From the NCBI GenBank assembly GCA_946493765.1, contig CAMMAZ010000014.1, positions 1 to 47,773 of the forward strand: a stretch of 47,773 nucleotides of DNA, in the 5' to 3' direction. Positions 1-6,374 of the stretch are shown in pieces. Positions within the stretch are counted from its first letter, which is position 1. Every line of letters starts with the position of its first letter. A program made the translations under genes and the position numbers. This DNA is from an uncultured Clostridia bacterium. GTDB taxonomy: Bacteria > Bacillota > Clostridia > Oscillospirales > Acutalibacteraceae. Under the pieces are notes generated by a model that ran no database searches, had not been told where the DNA came from, and worked only from the letters and a program-made list of their open reading frames with translations.

Positions 1-84
1 TTCTTGCTTGCGGTGAAGTTTTCTAATTCTGTAACACATCATTGACAAACCTACACATTTTAAAGAATTCTTTCAGAAAAGGTA

Positions 85-113
85 TTGCAATTTAACAAAG
101 AATGTGTTATAAT
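85..113 (+). promoter_or_regulatory. SigA-type promoter of the tRNA-Arg gene
   Basis: A -35 box TTGCAA (85-90) and a perfect -10 box TATAAT (108-113) are separated by 17 bases and end 29 bases before the tRNA. A second TTGACA lies at 42-47 without a well spaced -10. The match is seen directly in the sequence; activity is inferred. Confidence 0.75.
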
Positions 114-142
114 TGCAAAGCGGTTTTAAAAAACCGCACTTT

Positions 143-219
143 GCGCTGCTAGCTCAGCTGGATAGAGTGACTGGCTACGAACCAGTAGGTCGGGGGTTCG
201 AGTCCCTCGCAGCGCGCCA
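143..219 (+). tRNA. tRNA-Arg (anticodon ACG)
   Basis: The cloverleaf folds by eye. Acceptor arm GCGCTGC (143-149) pairs with GCAGCGC (209-215). The D arm follows, then an anticodon stem ACTGG/CCAGT holding the loop CTACGAA, then a T arm with the TTCGAGT loop. The 3' CCA (217-219) is encoded. Anticodon ACG, with A34 deaminated to inosine by TadA in most bacteria, reads CGU, CGC and CGA arginine codons. The gene stands alone between its own promoter and terminator. The encoded CCA is usual for Firmicutes. Confidence 0.97.
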
Positions 220-224
220 CCAGG

Positions 225-264
225 CTGAGCCTGGACGCAATTCGCGTTCCGGGCTCAGTTTTTT
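225..264 (+). terminator. Rho-independent terminator of the tRNA gene
   Basis: CTGAGCC-TGG-ACGC pairs with GCGTTCCGGGCTCAG around a short loop, and six T residues follow (259-264). It begins six bases after the tRNA 3' end. Confidence 0.85.
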
Positions 265-308
265 GCTGTTTCACTCGCGTTTATGATGCGTATCTTTTTT
301 GTAACGCA

Positions 309-360
309 ACCCAAAAAGGGACGACAATTTTCAATAGAAAATTGTCGTCCCTTTTTGGGT
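309..360. repeat. Perfect 24-bp inverted repeat with 4-nt loop
   Basis: Positions 309-332 are exactly complementary to 337-360, leaving the loop AATA (333-336). The arm reads ACCCAAAAAGGGACGACAAT and then TTTC. It lies between the rightward tRNA and the leftward ATPase operon, so it may act as a bidirectional terminator. No clean T tract follows on either side, so it could equally be a small palindromic mobile or repeat element. No second copy was seen in the window. Confidence 0.9.
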
Positions 361-398
361 GACAACTTTTCTCTCTGTTATTTCCAGGCGTTTTGCAA

Positions 399-575
399 TT
401 ACAAAAACGCGATTAGAATTTTAATCAGAACCGCGATCACGATCAGCGCGCCCACTCCGCTGATCGTTGCGTAGATTTTGACAGATTCCCTATCGCTTTT
501 TTCTTTGACCAGATAATAAAGTCCCACACCCAGTACCAACGCACCGGCTAATAATGCAATTCCATTAAAAATCAT
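399..575 (-). CDS. Small two-helix membrane protein following the P-type ATPase
   Basis: This 58-residue protein has two hydrophobic helices: residues 2-22 and about 36-57. A short charged loop (KEKSDRESVK) joins them. I chose the ATG at 575 because it overlaps the stop of the ATPase gene as ATGA, a translational coupling arrangement. An ATG five codons upstream (590) is also possible. I do not recognise the family. Its position as the last gene of a metal P-type ATPase operon suggests an accessory membrane subunit, but that is only inference from context. Confidence 0.6.
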   Translation of the reverse strand: MIFNGIALLAGALVLGVGLYYLVKEKSDRESVKIYATISGVGALIVIAVLIKILIAFL

Positions 576-2452
576 TTTCCTTTTTTCCATTTCAATAAAA
601 ATGCTGAATTGACAATGACCAACACCGAACCCGCGTTATGCACCAGCGCGCCGACGACCGGATTTAAAATGCCGGTGATTGCCAAAACAATCGCCGCAAA
701 ATTTAAACTCATTGAAAAAGTCAGGTTACATTTAATGGTCAGCATCATCCGCTTGGCAAGCGCCAGAAGGTGCGGCAATTCTTTCACCTCATCGTCCACC
801 AGCGCAATATCGGCGGCATCCACTGCAATATCGCTGCCGACCCCGCCCATGGCGATGCCGACCATCGCCTTTTTCAACGCTGGTGCATCGTTGATCCCGT
901 CGCCGATCATGCAGACAGGCTGTTTCGCTTCCTGATACCGGTCGATCCATGTCAGCTTATCCTCCGGCAGACAGTTGGCATGCACTTCATCGATGTTGAG
1001 TTCTTTCGCAATGGTCTGCGCCGCCGCCAAATGATCACCGGTTAGCAAAACCGGCTGCACCGCAAGTTTCTTGATCTGTTGGATCATGCCGGCGCTTTCC
1101 GGCCGCAGCCCATCCGCCAGCGCTAAAAATCCGGCGATATATCCGTCCACCGCAATATAAATGACGGTGCAGCCCTTTGCCAGGCAGTCCTCTGCTGCAC
1201 CCAACACTTGATCCGTTAACCCAATATGATTTTCTGCGAGCAACGCGCTGTTACCCGCCAAAACCGTTTTTTCATCTACTCTTGCAAAAACACCCCGTCC
1301 GGGAATCATGCGAAAATCCGACGGTTCCGTTTCAATCGCTCCGGTTTCCTGCCGGAAACAGCGCACAACCGCCTTTCCAAGCGGATGCTCCGAACGTTTT
1401 TCAGCTGCCGCCGCAAGCGCAAACAGTTCCGCTTCACCATCAGGCCGAACGCTGTGCACCAATGTGACCGCCGGTGTTCCATAGGTCAGCGTTCCGGTTT
1501 TGTCAAATGCGATTTTCGAAACCGTCGCCAACCGTTCCAGTGCATCGCCCTCCCGCACCAGAAACCCGTGTTTGGTCGCGTTGCCGATCGCGGCCATAAT
1601 GGCTGTCGGCGTTGCCAGCACCAACGCGCAGGGACAAAACACAACTAAAATTGTCACGGCGCGGATAATCTCTCCGCTGATTATCCAGGTCAATGCCGCA
1701 GCGGTCAACGCAATGGCCACAATCCAGGTTGCCCAGCGGTCGGCAATGCCGACGATCTTTGCCTTTCCCGCATCCGCCGACTGCACCAGCCGGATCATCC
1801 GCTGAATGGAACTGTCCTCCCCCACTTTCACCGCCCGCATGTCGAAAGAGCCGAATTGATTGACCGTTCCGCTGGAAACGGTGTCGCCTACCGTTTTATC
1901 GACCGGCAGCGATTCACCGGTCATCACCGCTTGGTTAACGGACGTCTGTCCCGATAAAATCACCCCGTCCACCGGAACGGTTTCGCCCGGCAGCACACGC
2001 AGGGTATCGCCCACCCGAACCGCTTGCGCGGGAACGGTTTTTTCTCCGCTTGTCGTTAAAATCCGTGCTGTGCGCGGTGTGAGATGCACCAGCTTTTCAA
2101 TCCCTGCGCGCGCTTTTGCAACCGTTAAATCCTCCAGCAGTGCGCCAAGCTGCATGATAAAAGCCACCTCTCCCGCTGCAAAATCCTCTCCGATCATCAC
2201 CGACGCAATCAGCGCGAGCGATACCAACACATCTGCTTTGATGTCAAAAGCAGTCACAAGACCGATCACCGCTTCTAAAATGATCGGAACGCCGCAAAGT
2301 ACAATGGCAATCCACGCTGCATCAAAAGGCAGTGGAAGCAGATCAAAAATGCTGACAATCAGCGCCGCACCGGATAAAATAAGAAACACGATCTCTTTTT
2401 TTGTGCCGCCTATTTCTAAAAGCCCCTCCAGCTTTTCCATAACCTTTTTCAT
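572..2452 (-). CDS. Heavy-metal-translocating P1B-type ATPase
   Basis: This is a membrane pump that uses ATP to move a transition metal across the cytoplasmic membrane. At 626 residues it has the P1B core. The actuator TGES loop is at 178-181. The membrane metal site CPC is at 273-275. The phosphorylated Asp317 sits in DKTGTLT. The P1B SEHPLG motif and the GDGINDAPAL hinge follow. There is no N-terminal HMA or Cys-rich metal-binding domain, so it is shorter than most CopA or ZntA proteins. The last helix pair has HNAGSVLVIVNS, closer to CtpC or P1B-4-like pumps than to CopA, so I leave the metal open (Cu, Zn, Cd, Mn or Co). The start is supported by an AGGAGG site and by a promoter with a CsoR-like operator directly upstream. 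It is coupled to a small membrane protein by ATGA. Confidence 0.93.
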   Translation of the reverse strand: MKKVMEKLEGLLEIGGTKKEIVFLILSGAALIVSIFDLLPLPFDAAWIAIVLCGVPIILEAVIGLVTAFDIKADVLVSLALIASVMIGEDFAAGEVAFIMQLGALLEDLTVAKARAGIEKLVHLTPRTARILTTSGEKTVPAQAVRVGDTLRVLPGETVPVDGVILSGQTSVNQAVMTGESLPVDKTVGDTVSSGTVNQFGSFDMRAVKVGEDSSIQRMIRLVQSADAGKAKIVGIADRWATWIVAIALTAAALTWIISGEIIRAVTILVVFCPCALVLATPTAIMAAIGNATKHGFLVREGDALERLATVSKIAFDKTGTLTYGTPAVTLVHSVRPDGEAELFALAAAAEKRSEHPLGKAVVRCFRQETGAIETEPSDFRMIPGRGVFARVDEKTVLAGNSALLAENHIGLTDQVLGAAEDCLAKGCTVIYIAVDGYIAGFLALADGLRPESAGMIQQIKKLAVQPVLLTGDHLAAAQTIAKELNIDEVHANCLPEDKLTWIDRYQEAKQPVCMIGDGINDAPALKKAMVGIAMGGVGSDIAVDAADIALVDDEVKELPHLLALAKRMMLTIKCNLTFSMSLNFAAIVLAITGILNPVVGALVHNAGSVLVIVNSAFLLKWKKGK

Positions 2453-2465
2453 AAAATGCCTCCTT

Positions 2466-2508
2466 CATACCCATACGGGTATGTTTTTATTATACATATA
2501 GGGGTATA
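2466..2508 (-). promoter_or_regulatory. CsoR/CstR-like operator pair over the ATPase promoter
   Basis: CATACCC-ATAC-GGGTATG (2466-2483) is an inverted repeat with 7-bp arms just downstream of the -10. A second related element TATACATATAGGGGTATA (2491-2508) covers the -10 and spacer. CsoR-family repressors (Cu, Ni or persulfide sensing) bind ATACC-(C/T)N-GGGTAT type sites of this kind. No csoR gene is in the window. The regulator assignment is inference from operator shape. Confidence 0.55.
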
Positions 2509-2517
2509 GGTTGTCAA
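2489..2517 (-). promoter_or_regulatory. Strong SigA promoter of the P-type ATPase operon
   Basis: On the minus strand TTGACA (2517-2512) and TATAAT (2494-2489) are separated by exactly 17 bases. The spacer itself contains half of an operator-like sequence (TATACCCCTATAT). A GGAGG site and the ATPase start follow. Confidence 0.85.
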
Positions 2518-2570
2518 GACGGGGGGTTAAATTTTTCACAACAAAGTTCTCTCCTTTAATCCCACCGACG

Positions 2571-2606
2571 CAAAACCCTGCCGTGCGGCGGCACAGCAGG
2601 GTTTTT
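2571..2606. terminator. Bidirectional hairpin terminator
   Basis: AAACCCTGC (2573-2581) pairs with GCAGGGTTT (2596-2604), with further GTGC/GCAC pairing inside. A T run on the plus strand and an A run on the minus side flank it. It lies just downstream of the leftward oxidoreductase relic and was probably its terminator. Confidence 0.75.
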
Positions 2607-2628
2607 AACACACATCTGTCAACAAATT

Positions 2629-2709
2629 TTACAAAACGGCAACTTTCCCGGTTTCATAAGACCGATAAGCTGCTTCCATCAGACGGGTCAATGCCACGGC
2701 GTCAATCGG
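2629..2709 (-). pseudogene. 3' relic of a Gfo/Idh/MocA-family oxidoreductase gene
   Basis: Read on the minus strand, 2709-2629 encodes PIDAVALTRLMEAAYRSYET followed by GKVAVL and a TAA stop. This looks like the extreme C-terminus of Gfo/Idh/MocA dehydrogenases, where a D(A/G)..ALTRL-EAAYRS.E(T/S)G motif closes the protein. Upstream of the Pro codon the frame enters AT-rich promoter DNA of the next rightward gene, so the rest of the gene has been deleted. The old terminator (2571-2606) survives. The fragment is only 27 codons, so family assignment rests on motif memory. Confidence 0.55.
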
Positions 2710-2742
2710 TAAGCAGCAAAAAAATAAAATTTATTTTTCATC

Positions 2743-2771
2743 TTTGCATTTGATAAAAACCATAGTATAAT
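2743..2771 (+). promoter_or_regulatory. Promoter of the M23-like / beta-mannosidase operon
   Basis: TTTGCA (2743-2748), a 17-base spacer and TATAAT (2766-2771) precede the GAGGTG ribosome site and ATG at 2805. The preceding DNA is the broken end of an oxidoreductase gene. Confidence 0.7.
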
Positions 2772-2804
2772 ACAGGTAAATCGACCGAACGAGGTGTAAT
2801 AATC

Positions 2805-3731
2805 ATGATACTGGAAAGAACGGCAAAGGATACATTAACACCGGTGGAAATGAACATGGGTGACACGCTTTTGTTTACCAAAACGGATGGCAGCGTTGTT
2901 CGCCTGACGCTGTGCGACACCGGCTACACCATCATTTCTACAGATCTGCGATCGCTGGATCAGCCGGAAAACGGCTGGCAAAAATGCCTTAAAACCGTCT
3001 ACCGCTTTTTCTGTGAAATCGAGGCAGAGGAAACGCGTTACCGGTTGGAACGTGAAATTCCCACCCTAAACAGTTTCTACAAGCCTTTTTCCATTGCAGG
3101 TCTCACCGTTTTTTTCGATGCTGTAAGCTGCACCTATAAAAGTGACGGCGGTTTTCTGCTGGAAAAGGACAGCGCCGGTGATTTCTTCAGCAAACCCAAT
3201 AAACACGCCCGGTTTGCTATTCAGGACGCTGCCCTTGAAATTTGTCCCGGCAGACTGCACCCGTGGTGCCCGTTACCGGAGGACGGTTTTCATATTGAAA
3301 ACTGTTACCGCGGCGAGGACTGCTGGATGGGATCCTACAATGGGATTCTGGCGCATGGCGGACTGGATATCAATCATCCTGCAGGCACACCGCTGTTTGC
3401 ACCGCTGGATCTTGACGATCAATATTATTTTAATTCTTTAGAAATGGGAGATAACAACAACCGATGGCTCGGTATTCATCGATGGGAAAACGGGTCTGTC
3501 TGGGAACTGCGCGCTTACCATATGTCTGCGCTAACCGTTCAAGAACACACCCCTGTCCGGCAGGGCGAACAGTTTGCCATTGGTGCGGGTGTAGCGACAG
3601 GTTGGCACGAACATTCTCATTTTGCATTCAAAATCACCGAATGCGGACAGTCTTATTTTTTGGATCCTTGGATTTTGTTTTGGAAAATGTTCCGGGATCG
3701 TAAGCTGGAACAACAGTCTGATAAATTTTAA
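2805..3731 (+). CDS. M23 (LytM-like) metallopeptidase-fold protein, no signal peptide
   Basis: The protein is 308 residues. Its second half matches the M23 metal-site layout. His184 and Asp188 lie in HGGLDINHPAGTPLFAP. His239 is in AYHMS, where lysostaphin-type enzymes have Y-x-HL. His272 is in HEHSHF, equivalent to the usual H-x-H. The N-terminal 150 residues are not recognised. M23 enzymes normally cut peptidoglycan cross-bridges outside the cell. This one has neither a signal peptide nor a membrane helix, so a cytoplasmic or non-peptidoglycan role is possible. It shares a promoter with the beta-mannosidase, which starts 19 bases after its stop. The motif match is good but the family call is by eye. 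Confidence 0.65.
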   Translation: MILERTAKDTLTPVEMNMGDTLLFTKTDGSVVRLTLCDTGYTIISTDLRSLDQPENGWQKCLKTVYRFFCEIEAEETRYRLEREIPTLNSFYKPFSIAGLTVFFDAVSCTYKSDGGFLLEKDSAGDFFSKPNKHARFAIQDAALEICPGRLHPWCPLPEDGFHIENCYRGEDCWMGSYNGILAHGGLDINHPAGTPLFAPLDLDDQYYFNSLEMGDNNNRWLGIHRWENGSVWELRAYHMSALTVQEHTPVRQGEQFAIGAGVATGWHEHSHFAFKITECGQSYFLDPWILFWKMFRDRKLEQQSDKF

Positions 3732-3750
3732 AGTAAGGAGAGGATTATCC

Positions 3751-6249
3751 GTGCAAATCAGTTTAAATAAAAATTGGACCATGAAAGAACAAAACGGCAC
3801 AAAGGAATATAACGCAAATGTGCCTTGTTCCGTTTATTCGGTTCTGCTGGAAAACGGTGAAATGCCGGATCCGTTTGTTGGTGAGAACCAATATGAAGCG
3901 TCGAAAATCAGTGATCGAAATTTTTGCTTTTCCAAAACCTTCAATACGGACGAAAATCTTTTGTCCTGCGACCGGATCTTCTTGCAATTTGAAGGACTGG
4001 ACACACTGGCAACCATCACTTTGAATGGCACGCCAGTTTCAAAAACCAACAACATGCACCGCACCTACCGGTTCGACGTTACCGGTCTTGTGCAAAAGCA
4101 AAATAACCGATTGGAAATCCTGTTTGCATCTCCGACCCAATATGTTCTTGAAAAGCAGGCGCAGCGCCCGTTGCATGGCGTTGCAACCACTGTGCCCGGC
4201 TATCCTTACCTTAGAAAGGCGCATTACATGTTCGGTTGGGACTGGGGTCCGATCCTGCCGGATATGGGGATCTGGCGGAACGTCAGCCTGATCGGCGTGC
4301 AGTCCGCTTGCATTGACGATGTGTTTTTCAAACAAAAACATACCGACGGGACGGTTCGCTTGACTGTGGATATGTCCTGTGAAGCGTGTGGTGCGACGGA
4401 TGGTTTGCAGGCAGTCTGCACATTAACGGCCCCCAACGGACAAAGTTGGACACAAAAAGCCGATATCACAAATCAAACACAGCTTTGCTTTGCCATTGAG
4501 AATCCAATGCTCTGGTGGCCGCGCGGGTATGGAGATCAGCCGCTTTACCGCGCGGAAATTTCCCTTTTGCAAAATGAACAAACACTCGATACCGCCGTTT
4601 ACAATATTGGTCTGCGCACCCTGACCGTTTCCACACAAAAAGACGAATACGGTATGGCGTTCTGCTTTGTCGCCAACGGCGTCAAAATTTTCGCCATGGG
4701 CGCAAACTATATTCCGGAAGACCAGATCATTCCCCGGTGCACACCGGATAAAACGCGCGACTTATTGGAACAGTGTGTTGCTGCAAATTATAACTGTATC
4801 CGTGTTTGGGGCGGCGGCTATTATCCGGATGATTCCTTTTTCGATCTGTGCGACCAATTAGGGCTCATCGTCTGGCAGGATTTTATGTTCGCCTGTGCGG
4901 TCTACCGGCTTGATCCCGCGTTTGAAGAAAACATCACGGCGGAACTGATCGATAATATTAAACGGCTGCGGCACCATGCAAGCCTCGGCCTTTGGTGCGG
5001 CAACAATGAAAACGAAACGATGTGGGCGGATTGGGGTATTCCGCAGGAAGCGGATCTAAAAGCGGATTATACAAAGCAGTTTGAACAGCTTTTTGCGCAA
5101 ATCTGCAAAACCTATGACCCCGACCGGTTTTACTGGCCGTCCTCCCCATCCTGCGGCGGCGGTTTTATTAATCCGAATGACAGCAATAGCGGTGACACCC
5201 ATAACTGGGACATCTGGCACGGCTTTAAACCATTAACCGAATTTCGCAACTACCGGTTCCGTTTTTGCTCGGAATACGGATTTGAATCCATCCCGGAGAA
5301 AAAAACAGTTTTGTCGTTTGCAAAACCGGAGGAATGCAATCTGACGGGACCTGTCATGGAAGCGCATCAAAAATGCGATAACGGCAACGAAAAACTGATG
5401 CATTATTTAACGCAGCTGATGCCGTTTCCGAAAGATTTCGACGCACTGATCTATGCAACGCAGATGATGCAGGCCGACGCGATCCGCTACAGCGTCGAGC
5501 ATATGCGCCGTTTCCGCGGGCAGTGTATGGGTTCTCTTTACTGGCAGGTCAACGACACCAATCCTGTTATCTCCTGGAGCAGCTTTGACTATTTTCACCG
5601 CCCAAAAGCGCTGCATTATTACGCGCGCCGTTTTTATGCGCCGATGCTTTTATGCGTGAATGAATCGGATCTGCAACATGTGGTGGTCAGCGTATCCAGC
5701 GAATGCAGGCAGCCGGTGCCTTTGACACTCTCCTGGCGCCTGCGCGACAATCAAGGTGCTGTGCTTTTGGAGGGTGAAAAAGCCTTCACCCAACAGGCAC
5801 TTTCCGCACAAGACGTTGTAACGCTTGATCTGTCCAAATTTTTGCAGCAGCCGCAGCAGAAAAGAAGCCGTGTGCTGCAATGCGTTTTGACCGCGAACGG
5901 ACAGCCGGTTGCACAGGCGACCGCCCTGTTCTGTCCGGCCAAGCACTTTGCTTTTCTCGATCCGGACATCACCGTTACGCTCTCAGAATCCGAAACCCAT
6001 ATTTTGCTCACCTGCACGGCAAAGCGTTATGCAAAGGGCGTCTGTCTGTCGCTGCAGGACCGTGATATCCGGTTGGACGACAACTGGTTTGATCTATTTC
6101 CCGGAGAACCCAAGACCGTTGCATTCGCAAAAACGGATGATATACTGCCGGGTGGCCTTTCAGAATTGTTGCCGCAAATCACTGTGCAAAGCTGCTATGA
6201 TATGACAGCGTCCGGACACACAAACTGCATTTTGCACAAGGAGGTTTAA
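3751..6249 (+). CDS. Beta-mannosidase, glycoside hydrolase family 2
   Basis: The enzyme releases terminal beta-mannose from manno-oligosaccharides. It has 832 residues in the usual GH2 order: jelly roll (about 1-180, with FDVTGL and GWDWGPILPDMGIW), immunoglobulin-like domain, TIM barrel, and C-terminal beta domains. The acid/base Glu420 lies in WCGNNENE and the nucleophile Glu508 in CSEYGFES, both as in GH2 beta-mannosidases. I chose the GTG at 3751 because an AGGAGAGG site lies 7 bases upstream and homology begins there. An in-frame ATG at 3622 would sit inside the preceding gene. There is no signal peptide, so it acts in the cytoplasm on imported oligosaccharides. It is co-transcribed with the M23-like gene. 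Confidence 0.95.
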   Translation: MQISLNKNWTMKEQNGTKEYNANVPCSVYSVLLENGEMPDPFVGENQYEASKISDRNFCFSKTFNTDENLLSCDRIFLQFEGLDTLATITLNGTPVSKTNNMHRTYRFDVTGLVQKQNNRLEILFASPTQYVLEKQAQRPLHGVATTVPGYPYLRKAHYMFGWDWGPILPDMGIWRNVSLIGVQSACIDDVFFKQKHTDGTVRLTVDMSCEACGATDGLQAVCTLTAPNGQSWTQKADITNQTQLCFAIENPMLWWPRGYGDQPLYRAEISLLQNEQTLDTAVYNIGLRTLTVSTQKDEYGMAFCFVANGVKIFAMGANYIPEDQIIPRCTPDKTRDLLEQCVAANYNCIRVWGGGYYPDDSFFDLCDQLGLIVWQDFMFACAVYRLDPAFEENITAELIDNIKRLRHHASLGLWCGNNENETMWADWGIPQEADLKADYTKQFEQLFAQICKTYDPDRFYWPSSPSCGGGFINPNDSNSGDTHNWDIWHGFKPLTEFRNYRFRFCSEYGFESIPEKKTVLSFAKPEECNLTGPVMEAHQKCDNGNEKLMHYLTQLMPFPKDFDALIYATQMMQADAIRYSVEHMRRFRGQCMGSLYWQVNDTNPVISWSSFDYFHRPKALHYYARRFYAPMLLCVNESDLQHVVVSVSSECRQPVPLTLSWRLRDNQGAVLLEGEKAFTQQALSAQDVVTLDLSKFLQQPQQKRSRVLQCVLTANGQPVAQATALFCPAKHFAFLDPDITVTLSESETHILLTCTAKRYAKGVCLSLQDRDIRLDDNWFDLFPGEPKTVAFAKTDDILPGGLSELLPQITVQSCYDMTASGHTNCILHKEV

Positions 6250-6307
6250 CGCGGTTTGTGCAATTCGAAGAATCCTTTCAAGTTTAAACCGAATTGGGGT
6301 TTAGAGA

Positions 6308-6336
6308 TTGAAGAAAACCGACTTTTATGTTAAAAT
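6308..6336 (+). promoter_or_regulatory. Promoter of the large dockerin esterase, with palindrome over the -10
   Basis: TTGAAG (6308-6313), 17 bases and TAAAAT (6331-6336). GACTTTTAT (6320-6328) pairs with ATAAAAGTC (6335-6343), so an AT-rich palindrome spans the -10 box and could be an operator. Confidence 0.55.
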
Positions 6337-6374
6337 AAAAGTCTGAAAAATCTATAAATAAAGGAAGTTTTACT

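Noticed and set aside
1860-2501. 213-codon plus-strand frame over the ATPase start
   Set aside because: It is antisense to conserved P-type ATPase motifs and runs through that gene's promoter and operator.
3622-3750. ATG start for the beta-mannosidase at 3622
   Set aside because: It would add 43 residues translated from inside the M23-like gene. The GTG at 3751 has a strong ribosome site and fits the family N-terminus.
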